From an uncultured Clostridia bacterium (lineage in GTDB: Bacteria > Bacillota > Clostridia > Oscillospirales > Ruminococcaceae): a stretch of 64,000 bases of DNA. Both the position numbers and the translations under genes were made by a program. The stretch covers positions 62,001-126,000 of the forward strand of contig CANQLI010000005.1 of the NCBI GenBank assembly GCA_947624675.1, read 5' to 3'. Shown here piece by piece: positions 57,723-64,000 of this stretch (its first letter is position 1; every line of letters begins with the position of its first letter). The notes under the pieces were generated by a model. The model was not told the origin of the DNA and ran no database searches. It saw only the letters and a list, made by a program, of their open reading frames with translations.

Positions 57723-58900
57723 TTGATTACAGTAAGGTTATTAACAAAACTACCACCGAGATGAAACCATCCGGCATAAGGAAATTTTTTGACCTTGCCG
57801 CAACAAAAAAGGGTACGATTTCTCTCGGAGTCGGCGAACCGGACTTTCAAACTCCCTGGCCGATAAGACAGGCAGCTATTACAGCGCTTGAGCGGGGAAA
57901 GACCTTTTACACCGCTAACGCAGGTCTGGCTGAATTACGTGGCGAGATCTCAAAATATGTAAACGACAGGGTCCACACTCATTATGATCCCGACACCGAG
58001 ATAATCGTAACGGTCGGCGGCTCTGAGGCAATAGACCTTTCGCTCCGTGCAATTGTCGAACAGGGCGATGAGGTTCTAGTTGTGGAACCGTGCTTTGTAT
58101 GCTATCGTCCGATAGTTGATCTTTGCGGCGGAAAAGTTGTAACGATAGAAACAAAAGCGGAGGATAATTTTAAGCTCACAAAACAAGAGCTAAAGGATAA
58201 AATAACAGAAAAAACAAAGGTGCTTATTCTCCCCTTTCCCAACAATCCGACAGGTGCGATAATGACGAAAGAGGATCTTGAGGAAATAGCCGAGGTCTTA
58301 AGAGGAACAAATATAATCGTTCTTTCAGACGAGATATACTCCGAGCTTACATACGGAAGAGATCATTTCTCTATTGTTGAAATAGAGGGAATGAAAGAGC
58401 GCACAATATTGATAAACGGATTTTCAAAGGCTTTCGCAATGACGGGCTGGAGACTTGGGTATTTGTGCGGACCAAAAGAGATGGTATGCGAGATATTGAA
58501 AATACATCAGTATGCGATAATGTCCTCCCCGACCGTCTCACAGTATGCCGCTATAAAAGCGTTAAACTCCTGTCGGAGCGATGTCAAGGAAATGTGTGAT
58601 GAATATGATATGCGCCGAAGATATGTGGTTGACGGCTTTAATAAGCTGGGACTTGACTGCTTCACCCCGGAGGGAGCGTTTTATGTTTTCCCATGTATAA
58701 AATCAACAGGGCTCTCAAGTGAAGATTTTTGTGAAAGGCTTTTGTTTTCAAAAAATGTCGCAGTCGTGCCGGGTAATGCCTTTGGTGAGTGCGGAGAGGG
58801 ATTTATCCGTGTTTCATATGCATATTCTCTTAAGCATCTTAAAACTGCGCTTAAATACATAGGCGAATTTTTAAATGAACTTAAGTCCGGAGAATTATAA
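57719..58900 (+). CDS. Class I PLP aminotransferase, aspartate/aromatic type
   Basis: A 393-residue fold-type I aminotransferase. PLP lysine in NGFSKAFAMTGWRLG (about 230-244), Asn in FPNNPTGAIM (about 176-185), Asp-x-x-Tyr in SDEIYSEL, and the carboxylate Arg in GFIRVSYAYS. It resembles the 1-gamma subgroup of aspartate or aromatic aminotransferases. Overlapped with an Lrp-type regulator. Exact substrate cannot be read from sequence. Confidence 0.88.
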   Translation: MIDYSKVINKTTTEMKPSGIRKFFDLAATKKGTISLGVGEPDFQTPWPIRQAAITALERGKTFYTANAGLAELRGEISKYVNDRVHTHYDPDTEIIVTVGGSEAIDLSLRAIVEQGDEVLVVEPCFVCYRPIVDLCGGKVVTIETKAEDNFKLTKQELKDKITEKTKVLILPFPNNPTGAIMTKEDLEEIAEVLRGTNIIVLSDEIYSELTYGRDHFSIVEIEGMKERTILINGFSKAFAMTGWRLGYLCGPKEMVCEILKIHQYAIMSSPTVSQYAAIKALNSCRSDVKEMCDEYDMRRRYVVDGFNKLGLDCFTPEGAFYVFPCIKSTGLSSEDFCERLLFSKNVAVVPGNAFGECGEGFIRVSYAYSLKHLKTALKYIGEFLNELKSGEL

Positions 58901-59778
58901 TGAATAAGATAACAGCTAACGCATACGCAAAGATAAATCTCTCGCTTGACATAACGGGTCTTCGTGATGACGGTTATCATCTGCTTAAAACGGTTATGCA
59001 GAGTATCTTTCTTCACGATGTTCTTGAGTTTGAAAAGGTTGATGAAAAAGGTATCTTCATAACCTGTGATAAAGAGGGTGTTCCTGTTGACGAAAGTAAT
59101 ACCGTTTATAAAGCGGCAAAAAAGCTTTTTGACAGCTCTGATAAAGAGATAACCGGTGGAGTAAAAATAAACATAAAGAAAAATATTCCATCAGCTGCCG
59201 GTCTCGGAGGCGGAAGTGCTGACGCTGCCGCAGCATTTATTGCTTTAAACAAGCTTTACGACCTTGGTTATAAGAGAAAAGAGCTTATAAAATTAAGCGA
59301 GCGTGTAGGAGCGGATGTTCCGTTTTGTCTGTGCGGCGGGACAGCGCTTTGTGAAGGTATTGGCGAAAAGATAACCCCTCTTATACCGCTTATAAATTTT
59401 CACGCCGTTTTGCTGAAATCAAGCGCCCAGTCGCCCACAGAAACAGCCTATAAGCGGTTTGACAGTATGCACATACACACAGTTTTCCGACACGACAAGA
59501 TTTTAGACTCAATAGCACAGGGACACATCAGAAAGCTTGGAAGAAATATGTTTAATGTTTTGGAATTCATAACGCCGAGAGATGTGATTGACGATGCAAA
59601 AAATGCACTTATGCAAAACGATTCACTCGGAGCTATGATGACAGGAAGCGGCAGCTGTGTGTTTGGGCTTTATAAAAGAAAAAGCGTCGCAGAAAAAGCC
59701 TACAAAGAGCTAAAGGACAAGTTTGAGTTTGCCGCACTTGTTGAACCTGAGCCGTATGGTGTTAAGATAGTAGACTGA
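58900..59778 (+). CDS. ispE: 4-diphosphocytidyl-2-C-methyl-D-erythritol kinase
   Basis: A 292-residue GHMP kinase of the MEP pathway. AYAKINLSLDITGLRDDGYH (8-27) and the ATP loop PSAAGLGGGSADAAAA (about 98-113) are diagnostic, and MMTGSGSCVFGL near 247 is the third GHMP motif. It shares one base with the aminotransferase stop. A third MEP gene in the window, with dxr and ispG. Confidence 0.95.
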   Translation: MNKITANAYAKINLSLDITGLRDDGYHLLKTVMQSIFLHDVLEFEKVDEKGIFITCDKEGVPVDESNTVYKAAKKLFDSSDKEITGGVKINIKKNIPSAAGLGGGSADAAAAFIALNKLYDLGYKRKELIKLSERVGADVPFCLCGGTALCEGIGEKITPLIPLINFHAVLLKSSAQSPTETAYKRFDSMHIHTVFRHDKILDSIAQGHIRKLGRNMFNVLEFITPRDVIDDAKNALMQNDSLGAMMTGSGSCVFGLYKRKSVAEKAYKELKDKFEFAALVEPEPYGVKIVD

Positions 59779-59810
59779 AAAATTAAAAAACAAATGAGAC
59801 TAAGCCGAGC

Positions 59811-59839
59811 AGTTTTACATCAACCGCTCGGCTTATTTT
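59811..59839 (+). terminator. Terminator after ispE
   Basis: AAGCCGAGC and GCTCGGCTT with a loop of about 13 bases and ATTTTAAT after it. In the 331-base gap 59779-60109 I see only this and repeat copy 4. Confidence 0.75.
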
Positions 59840-59937
59840 AATAAGTGTTGATTTCTTAATAAAAAGAAGTTTAAATTAACTTACAGTGACCCGTTGTACC
59901 GATACACATACGGATATATGTGACAACCGCTATTTTA

Positions 59938-60043
59938 TTAACAAACTATGAATATTGTAAACATTTTGTTACAAAACATAATTTATTTTATGAAGAATGT
60001 ACGTTTGCGTACATTTTTTCCTGATTTTGCGCTATTAGTGAGG
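59938..60043 (+). repeat. Intergenic structured repeat, copy 4
   Basis: The 107-bp element in plus orientation with all three inverted repeats intact and the final AATGTACG-TTTG-CGTACATT plus T-run. It lies between the convergent ispE and the secreted-protein gene, in the direction to back up ispE termination. Confidence 0.85.
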
Positions 60044-60109
60044 GGAGTAAAAATCTGAGTAAAATATAAAGTGACGGCGCCTTAAAAATGAGGTGGATAT
60101 ATGCTTCGG

Positions 60110-60865
60110 TCATATTGCGGTTTTTAAATATCTGACGCCTGTCAGGGCACACATCCTGGTGATGTCAGAAAAACCTTTATGTTTAATTATCCGGTCATCG
60201 TCTTTTAATTTTTCAAGCAAATTATCTGTCGAGTCAAGCACATATTTTACCGCTTTTTTTACAAGCTTTTCTAAATTTACGCTAAGCTTCTGAATTGAAA
60301 TACGATCACCGTATTCCGGCTCCGTCTTTAATGTGTAAAAACTTTCCGAGCTATTAAGATGTCTGACATCGACTTTTCTTGAGTACTGAGCATAAGTAGT
60401 ACCTTTGTCATCACCGATCCAGCACCAGTTTTGTTCAAACAGAGTTACAGTATCGCCTTCGACCTCTTTAACTATCGCCCAGTGGTTGTAGCTTCCATAT
60501 ATATCGCCTATCTCAGGGGTATTTGTCTCGATAAACTCAGCGTTGTCAGCCTCGGGAAATTCCCCCGGCATAAGATAAGACATATCAACGCCAAATGCCG
60601 ATTTATAAAACTTTGATACCAACGCAGCACAGCAATAGGTGCTGTCACAAAACACCTGATCGGAAGGAATATTGTATATCGGATGATATACCGCCTCATA
60701 GCTTTGTCCTCTGAATTTCATTGTGTCAACGACCTGAAGCTCTTTAGAAACCTTCACAGTGATACCGTTAAGCTCATCCGCAAATGCACAACAGGGCATT
60801 ACAAATGTAGTAATTACAACAAAAGAGATAATTATGCTGAGAGCTTTTCTTTTTACACTTATCAT
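60110..60865 (-). CDS. Secreted CHAP/NlpC-like cysteine peptidase candidate
   Basis: A 251-residue exported protein with a signal peptide (KRK, hydrophobic 9-27, cleavage near AFA-DE at 29). The central domain has a Cys pair in STYCCAALV (75-83), then GDIYGS and NHWAIVKEV (127-135) with His128, and FEQNW (143-147): the Cys-His-polar layout of CHAP or NlpC/P60 cell-wall amidases. The C-terminal 70 residues are Lys/Leu-rich helices without a named domain. It follows the glgA terminator closely. Enzyme class is inference from motif spacing. Confidence 0.65.
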   Translation of the reverse strand: MISVKRKALSIIISFVVITTFVMPCCAFADELNGITVKVSKELQVVDTMKFRGQSYEAVYHPIYNIPSDQVFCDSTYCCAALVSKFYKSAFGVDMSYLMPGEFPEADNAEFIETNTPEIGDIYGSYNHWAIVKEVEGDTVTLFEQNWCWIGDDKGTTYAQYSRKVDVRHLNSSESFYTLKTEPEYGDRISIQKLSVNLEKLVKKAVKYVLDSTDNLLEKLKDDDRIIKHKGFSDITRMCALTGVRYLKTAI

Positions 60866-60901
60866 CTTGAAAATTCTCCTTATGTGAAATATAAAAGGAA
60901 A

Positions 60902-60925
60902 CAGCCTGCATTTTAATACAGGCTG
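60902..60925 (-). terminator. Terminator after glgA
   Basis: CAGCCTG and CAGGCTG around a 10-base loop, followed on the minus strand by TTTCCTTTT. It ends about 35 bases before the secreted-protein start, leaving little room for a separate promoter. Confidence 0.65.
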
Positions 60926-61000
60926 CTTATGATAAGTATTGTAAAATAAAGTAAATTTATTCAGCTTACTTAAAATCTCTTTCGTAGTTTTCCAATAAAA

Positions 61001-62422
61001 CTACATATTTTCGTATAGCCCGATATAAAGCTTGGCGGATTTTGCCCAGCTAAAATCCTGCTTGAATGCGTTGTTTACGAGTCTTCCCCACTTCATCTTA
61101 TTGTCATAATATCCTCTTGCCCTTGCACAGGCATCAAGCATATCGTGAGCATTATATGTCTTAAAGGTAAATCCATTTCCCATAAGCTGACCGTTCGGGT
61201 CACCCGCATCCTGAATAGAATCCTTAAGGCCGCCGGTTTCTCTGACAATAGGAATAGTTCCGTATCTAAGCGAGATCATCTGAGCAAGTCCGCAAGGCTC
61301 ACTCTGTGACGGCATAAGAAACATATCCGCACCCGCATATATTTTCTTAGAGAGCGCAGGAATGAATCCGAGCTTAACGCCTACTCTGTCAGGATAACGA
61401 TAGTGCATCTCGGTAAAAAAGTCCTCGTAAATTTTTTCACCGCTTCCGAGAATCGCAAATTTATATCCGAGATTAACTATATCCTCAAAAACATATTTGA
61501 TAAGGTCAAGACCCTTATGAGAAACAAATCTCGTAACTATTCCTATGATAGGCTCCTTACCGTCTAATATTCCGAGTTCCTCACAAAGAGCCTTTTTACA
61601 GATCTTCTTTCCGGACTTATCTTTAAGGCTGTAATTCTTAGCGATGATCGGATCTGTCTCGGGATTATATACATTCTGGTCGATTCCGTTTAAAAATCCG
61701 CAAAGCTTATACTGTTTTCCCGCAAGCGCTCTGTCAAGCCCGTGAGAATACCAAGGATCCAATATTTCATTAGCATATGTCGGAGAAACGGTCGTTACCT
61801 TGTCAGAAACCTCTATCGCAGCCTTCATAAAGTTTACATCGCCGTCATACGAGAGCAGATCGGTGTGATAAAGAGGAATTCCCATAATGTCTCCGATAAG
61901 CTCAAGACCGTACCTTCCCTGATACTGAATATTGTGAATTGTAAACACAGTTTTAATATCCTCATACCCGGACTGATAGCGGTAAAACACATCATAATAA
62001 ACAGGCACAAGAGCTGTTTGCCAGTCGTTCGCATTTATGACATTCGGCTTAAAGTCGATATATCTTATAAGCTCAAGGACCGCTCTTGAAAAGAACACGA
62101 ATCTCTCCGCATCATCGTAAAAACCGTACAGACCGTTTCTTCCAAAATAGTACTCGTTGTCAAGCAGGTAATATGTAACTCCGTTTACATTTCCCACAAA
62201 AACCCCGCAGTACTGATTTCTCCAAGCTACCGGAACTGTAAAGTTCATCAAAAAGGTGAGGTCGGCTTTAAGCTCATCCTTTATCTGACCGTACAAAGGT
62301 ATAACAACTCTGCAATCGTGTCCCTGTGCATTGATCGCCGCAGGCAAAGATCCGGCTACATCCGCAAGACCGCCCGAAGCAGCATAAGGAAGCGCCTCGG
62401 ATGCCGTGTATAGTATATTCAT
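61001..62422 (-). CDS. glgA: Glycogen synthase
   Basis: A 473-residue GT5 glucosyltransferase adding ADP-glucose to glycogen. The ADP-glucose loop is ASGGLADVAGSLP (15-27), with Ser where Lys or Thr is more usual before GG. The C-terminal E-x7-E region is in MPSQSEPCGLAQMISLRYG. Length is normal. Downstream of glgD, with a 133-base gap that includes a hairpin. Confidence 0.94.
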   Translation of the reverse strand: MNILYTASEALPYAASGGLADVAGSLPAAINAQGHDCRVVIPLYGQIKDELKADLTFLMNFTVPVAWRNQYCGVFVGNVNGVTYYLLDNEYYFGRNGLYGFYDDAERFVFFSRAVLELIRYIDFKPNVINANDWQTALVPVYYDVFYRYQSGYEDIKTVFTIHNIQYQGRYGLELIGDIMGIPLYHTDLLSYDGDVNFMKAAIEVSDKVTTVSPTYANEILDPWYSHGLDRALAGKQYKLCGFLNGIDQNVYNPETDPIIAKNYSLKDKSGKKICKKALCEELGILDGKEPIIGIVTRFVSHKGLDLIKYVFEDIVNLGYKFAILGSGEKIYEDFFTEMHYRYPDRVGVKLGFIPALSKKIYAGADMFLMPSQSEPCGLAQMISLRYGTIPIVRETGGLKDSIQDAGDPNGQLMGNGFTFKTYNAHDMLDACARARGYYDNKMKWGRLVNNAFKQDFSWAKSAKLYIGLYENM

Positions 62423-62519
62423 AATGTTCTCCTTTAATTTTAATTTTACACAGCTTAGAAGATAATATCCGCCTTGACTGTGTTGTCTTTTATCATCGGT
62501 TATTTTGGCTGTCGAATCC

Positions 62520-62544
62520 AGCAGGGGTAATGTTATCCCCCGCT
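62520..62544. repeat. Hairpin between glgD and glgA
   Basis: AGCAGGGG (62520-62527) and CCCCCGCT (62537-62544) pair with one G-U around a 9-base loop just after glgD. No T-run follows on the minus strand, so it may be a partial stop or a transcript-stability element. Confidence 0.4.
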
Positions 62545-62555
62545 GAATCTAAAAG

Positions 62556-63683
62556 TTATACGCTTGCGTCCTTAGCAACATAGATCGGATATGTTTCGGA
62601 GCTTGAAAGATTTCTTCCGTTGCTTACAACAACATTTTTATCAGTTATCGCATAATCTATTTTTGCATTTTCTCCAACGACTGTGTCCTGCATAAGGATA
62701 GAGTTTTTAACGACACTTCCCTTTCCGATCTTTACGCCTCTGAATAATACACAGTTTTCCACTTCACCGTCTATAACGCATCCGTCTGCAATAAGAGAAT
62801 TCGTGACCTTACTGTCAAGACCGTATTTAACAGGAGCGTTATCCTTAAGCTTTGTGTAGATAGGAGCGCTGATATTAAACAGTGCCTTTCGGTTTTTATT
62901 GTCAAGAAGATCCATATTTGCATTATAATACGAAAGGATACTGAAAATCTGTTTAAAATACCCCTGATAGTCATAGGACATAATTTTAAGCTCTTTCTTT
63001 TTTGCCTGAAGCACATCTCTCTCAAAGCTGTAAAATCCCTTTGAAATGTTTGATTTTACAATGTCAAGCAAAAAGTCCTTTTTTACAACATACATATTGA
63101 GATTGAGCGCACCGGTTCCCTCAAGACCGCTGTGTATAAGAACATCCTGCACTCTGCTTTGACTGTCAACAGTCATAAAGGTGCTTTGCTTTGTCTCATA
63201 AGAGCTGAGCTTTCCCGTACTTGTAACGACAGTTATATCCGCACCGCTCTCAATATGGAAATCAACGATAGGACGGTAATCAATATTTACAACAACATCA
63301 CAGTCACTCATAACAACATACTCCTGAGGAGCGTGCATTATAAAGCTTGCCGCGCCGTACAAAGCCTCAAGGCGACCTCTGTAAAGAGTGCTTTCATTAT
63401 TTCCGAACGGTGGAAGTATATGAAGTCCTCCCGTCTTTCTCGAAAGGTCCCAGCTTCGTCCGTTGCCCATATGATCAAGAAGCGACTGATAATTGTGCTT
63501 TGTAACAACTCCGACAGTTGTGATACCGCTGTTTACCATATTTGACAGAGGAAAGTCGATAAGCCTGTATCTTCCGCCAAACAGAATAGATCCCATAGTT
63601 CTTTTCTGTGTAAGGGATTCTACCGTCATATCGTGCATATTTGCAAACACGATTCCCAAAACATTTTTCATATTTACTGACAT
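62556..63683 (-). CDS. glgD: Glucose-1-phosphate adenylyltransferase subunit GlgD
   Basis: A 375-residue GlgC-like subunit. The N-terminus KNVLGIVFANMHDMTVESLT lacks the usual GlgC glycine-rich GGxGxRL loop, as expected for GlgD, which boosts the catalytic GlgC. It keeps FGGRYRLIDFPLSNMVNSGI (about 35-54) and a C-terminal left-handed beta-helix of hexapeptides. It lies 15 bases after glgC. Confidence 0.94.
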   Translation of the reverse strand: MSVNMKNVLGIVFANMHDMTVESLTQKRTMGSILFGGRYRLIDFPLSNMVNSGITTVGVVTKHNYQSLLDHMGNGRSWDLSRKTGGLHILPPFGNNESTLYRGRLEALYGAASFIMHAPQEYVVMSDCDVVVNIDYRPIVDFHIESGADITVVTSTGKLSSYETKQSTFMTVDSQSRVQDVLIHSGLEGTGALNLNMYVVKKDFLLDIVKSNISKGFYSFERDVLQAKKKELKIMSYDYQGYFKQIFSILSYYNANMDLLDNKNRKALFNISAPIYTKLKDNAPVKYGLDSKVTNSLIADGCVIDGEVENCVLFRGVKIGKGSVVKNSILMQDTVVGENAKIDYAITDKNVVVSNGRNLSSSETYPIYVAKDASV

Positions 63684-63698
63684 TTAAAATTCCCTCCC

Positions 63699-64000
63699 TT
63701 ACTTATTTTCACCGATTATCTCTTTAGGAAGAATTTTGGTTCCGTTAGAAATTGTTATCTCGTGTCCGATAACAGCTACTCCCCATTCATCCCTGTTTTC
63801 GACATTTTCAGGTCTTGCTCCGATTTTTGCATTCTCCCCTATTACCGAATTCTCGCCGACGATAGCATATTCAACTACCGCTCCGGACTTAACTACTACA
63901 CCCGGCATAAGGATAGAATCTGTAACAACAGCGCCCTCCTCAATAGTAACGCCGTCCGAGATCATCGAAAAATCAACTGTTCCGTCTATGTTACAGCCCT
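63699..64000 (-). CDS. glgC: Glucose-1-phosphate adenylyltransferase GlgC, C-terminal fragment
   Basis: The last 99 or so residues of GlgC; the start lies beyond the window edge, and the frame stays open to base 64000 (NIDGTVDFSMISDGV at the edge). The visible part is the beta-helix with hexapeptide repeats (VTIEEGAVVTDSIL, SVIGENAKIG) and the C-terminal GHEITISNGTKILP. Makes ADP-glucose with GlgD for GlgA. No frameshift is seen. Confidence 0.9.
   Translation of the reverse strand, partial: GCNIDGTVDFSMISDGVTIEEGAVVTDSILMPGVVVKSGAVVEYAIVGENSVIGENAKIGARPENVENRDEWGVAVIGHEITISNGTKILPKEIIGENK

Noticed and set aside
57218..57850. 210-codon open frame on the minus strand
   Set aside because: Lies opposite the Lrp regulator and the start of the aminotransferase, whose domains are clear.
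5016..60043. The four dispersed repeats considered as CRISPR or transposon ends
   Set aside because: They are tens of kilobases apart, without spacers or transposase genes, and no clear target duplications could be seen by eye.

Overview
The window is one continuous stretch of chromosomal, core-metabolism DNA from a Gram-positive anaerobe of the class Clostridia, most likely a gut Ruminococcaceae/Oscillospiraceae member. Reasons: a PolC-type replicative polymerase, AddAB, ribonuclease M5, short HisG with HisZ, PyrK/PyrDB, PflB with its radical-SAM activase, a GlgC/GlgD pair, AGGAGG-type ribosome binding sites, and moderately AT-rich sequence. I saw no rRNA, tRNA, CRISPR array, prophage or transposase gene, so the family-level placement is inference.

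Layout. 179-4864 (+): comEC, holA, rnmV and a pyrB with a PyrI-like zinc tail. 5261-12993 (-): a purine operon, purE, a PurF-like paralogue, purF, purM, purN, purO and a stand-alone AICAR formyltransferase, followed by a lipoprotein gene. 13021-13252 (-): a promoter, small-ORF and terminator leader in front of purE. 13317-16467 (-): pflB, pflA and a 69-residue protein. 16569-23791 (-): addB, addA and a small membrane protein. 23885-26427 (-): pdxK, pyrK, pyrD. 26552-26728 (+): a 58-residue membrane protein. 26773-33704 (-): hisZGDCBHFIE without hisA. 33971-43914 (-): pyrH, frr, uppS, cdsA, dxr, rseP, ispG, polC. 44059-44194 (-): a short promoter-to-terminator unit that may be a small RNA. 44380-51675 (-): plsY/gpsA, der, rpmF with yceD, a P-loop protein, pgi, a degenerate DacF-like protein and an HPr-like protein. 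51945-59778 (+): mtaB, purL, then an Lrp regulator, an aminotransferase and ispE. 60110-64000 (-): a secreted CHAP/NlpC-like protein, glgA, glgD and the end of glgC.

How they work together. The genes cover late IMP synthesis, parts of UMP synthesis (pyrB, pyrDK, pyrH), nearly all of histidine synthesis, MEP-pathway isoprenoid steps (dxr, ispE, ispG) feeding undecaprenyl phosphate, phospholipid synthesis (cdsA, plsY, gpsA), replication and repair (polC, holA, addAB), anaerobic pyruvate cleavage (pfl) and glycogen storage (glg).

Most unusual points. (1) A PolC from which the proofreading exonuclease insert is missing. (2) A roughly 107-bp structured element ending in an intrinsic-terminator hairpin, present four times in intergenic DNA. 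(3) An apparent attenuator leader with a 34-codon ORF in front of the purine operon. (4) A candidate small RNA upstream of pyrH. (5) Several apparent pseudo-enzymes: a PurF without its catalytic cysteine, a DacF with all three active-site motifs changed, an HPr without its histidine motif, and a ComEC without metal ligands in its tail. (6) An aspartate carbamoyltransferase fused to only the zinc module of PyrI.
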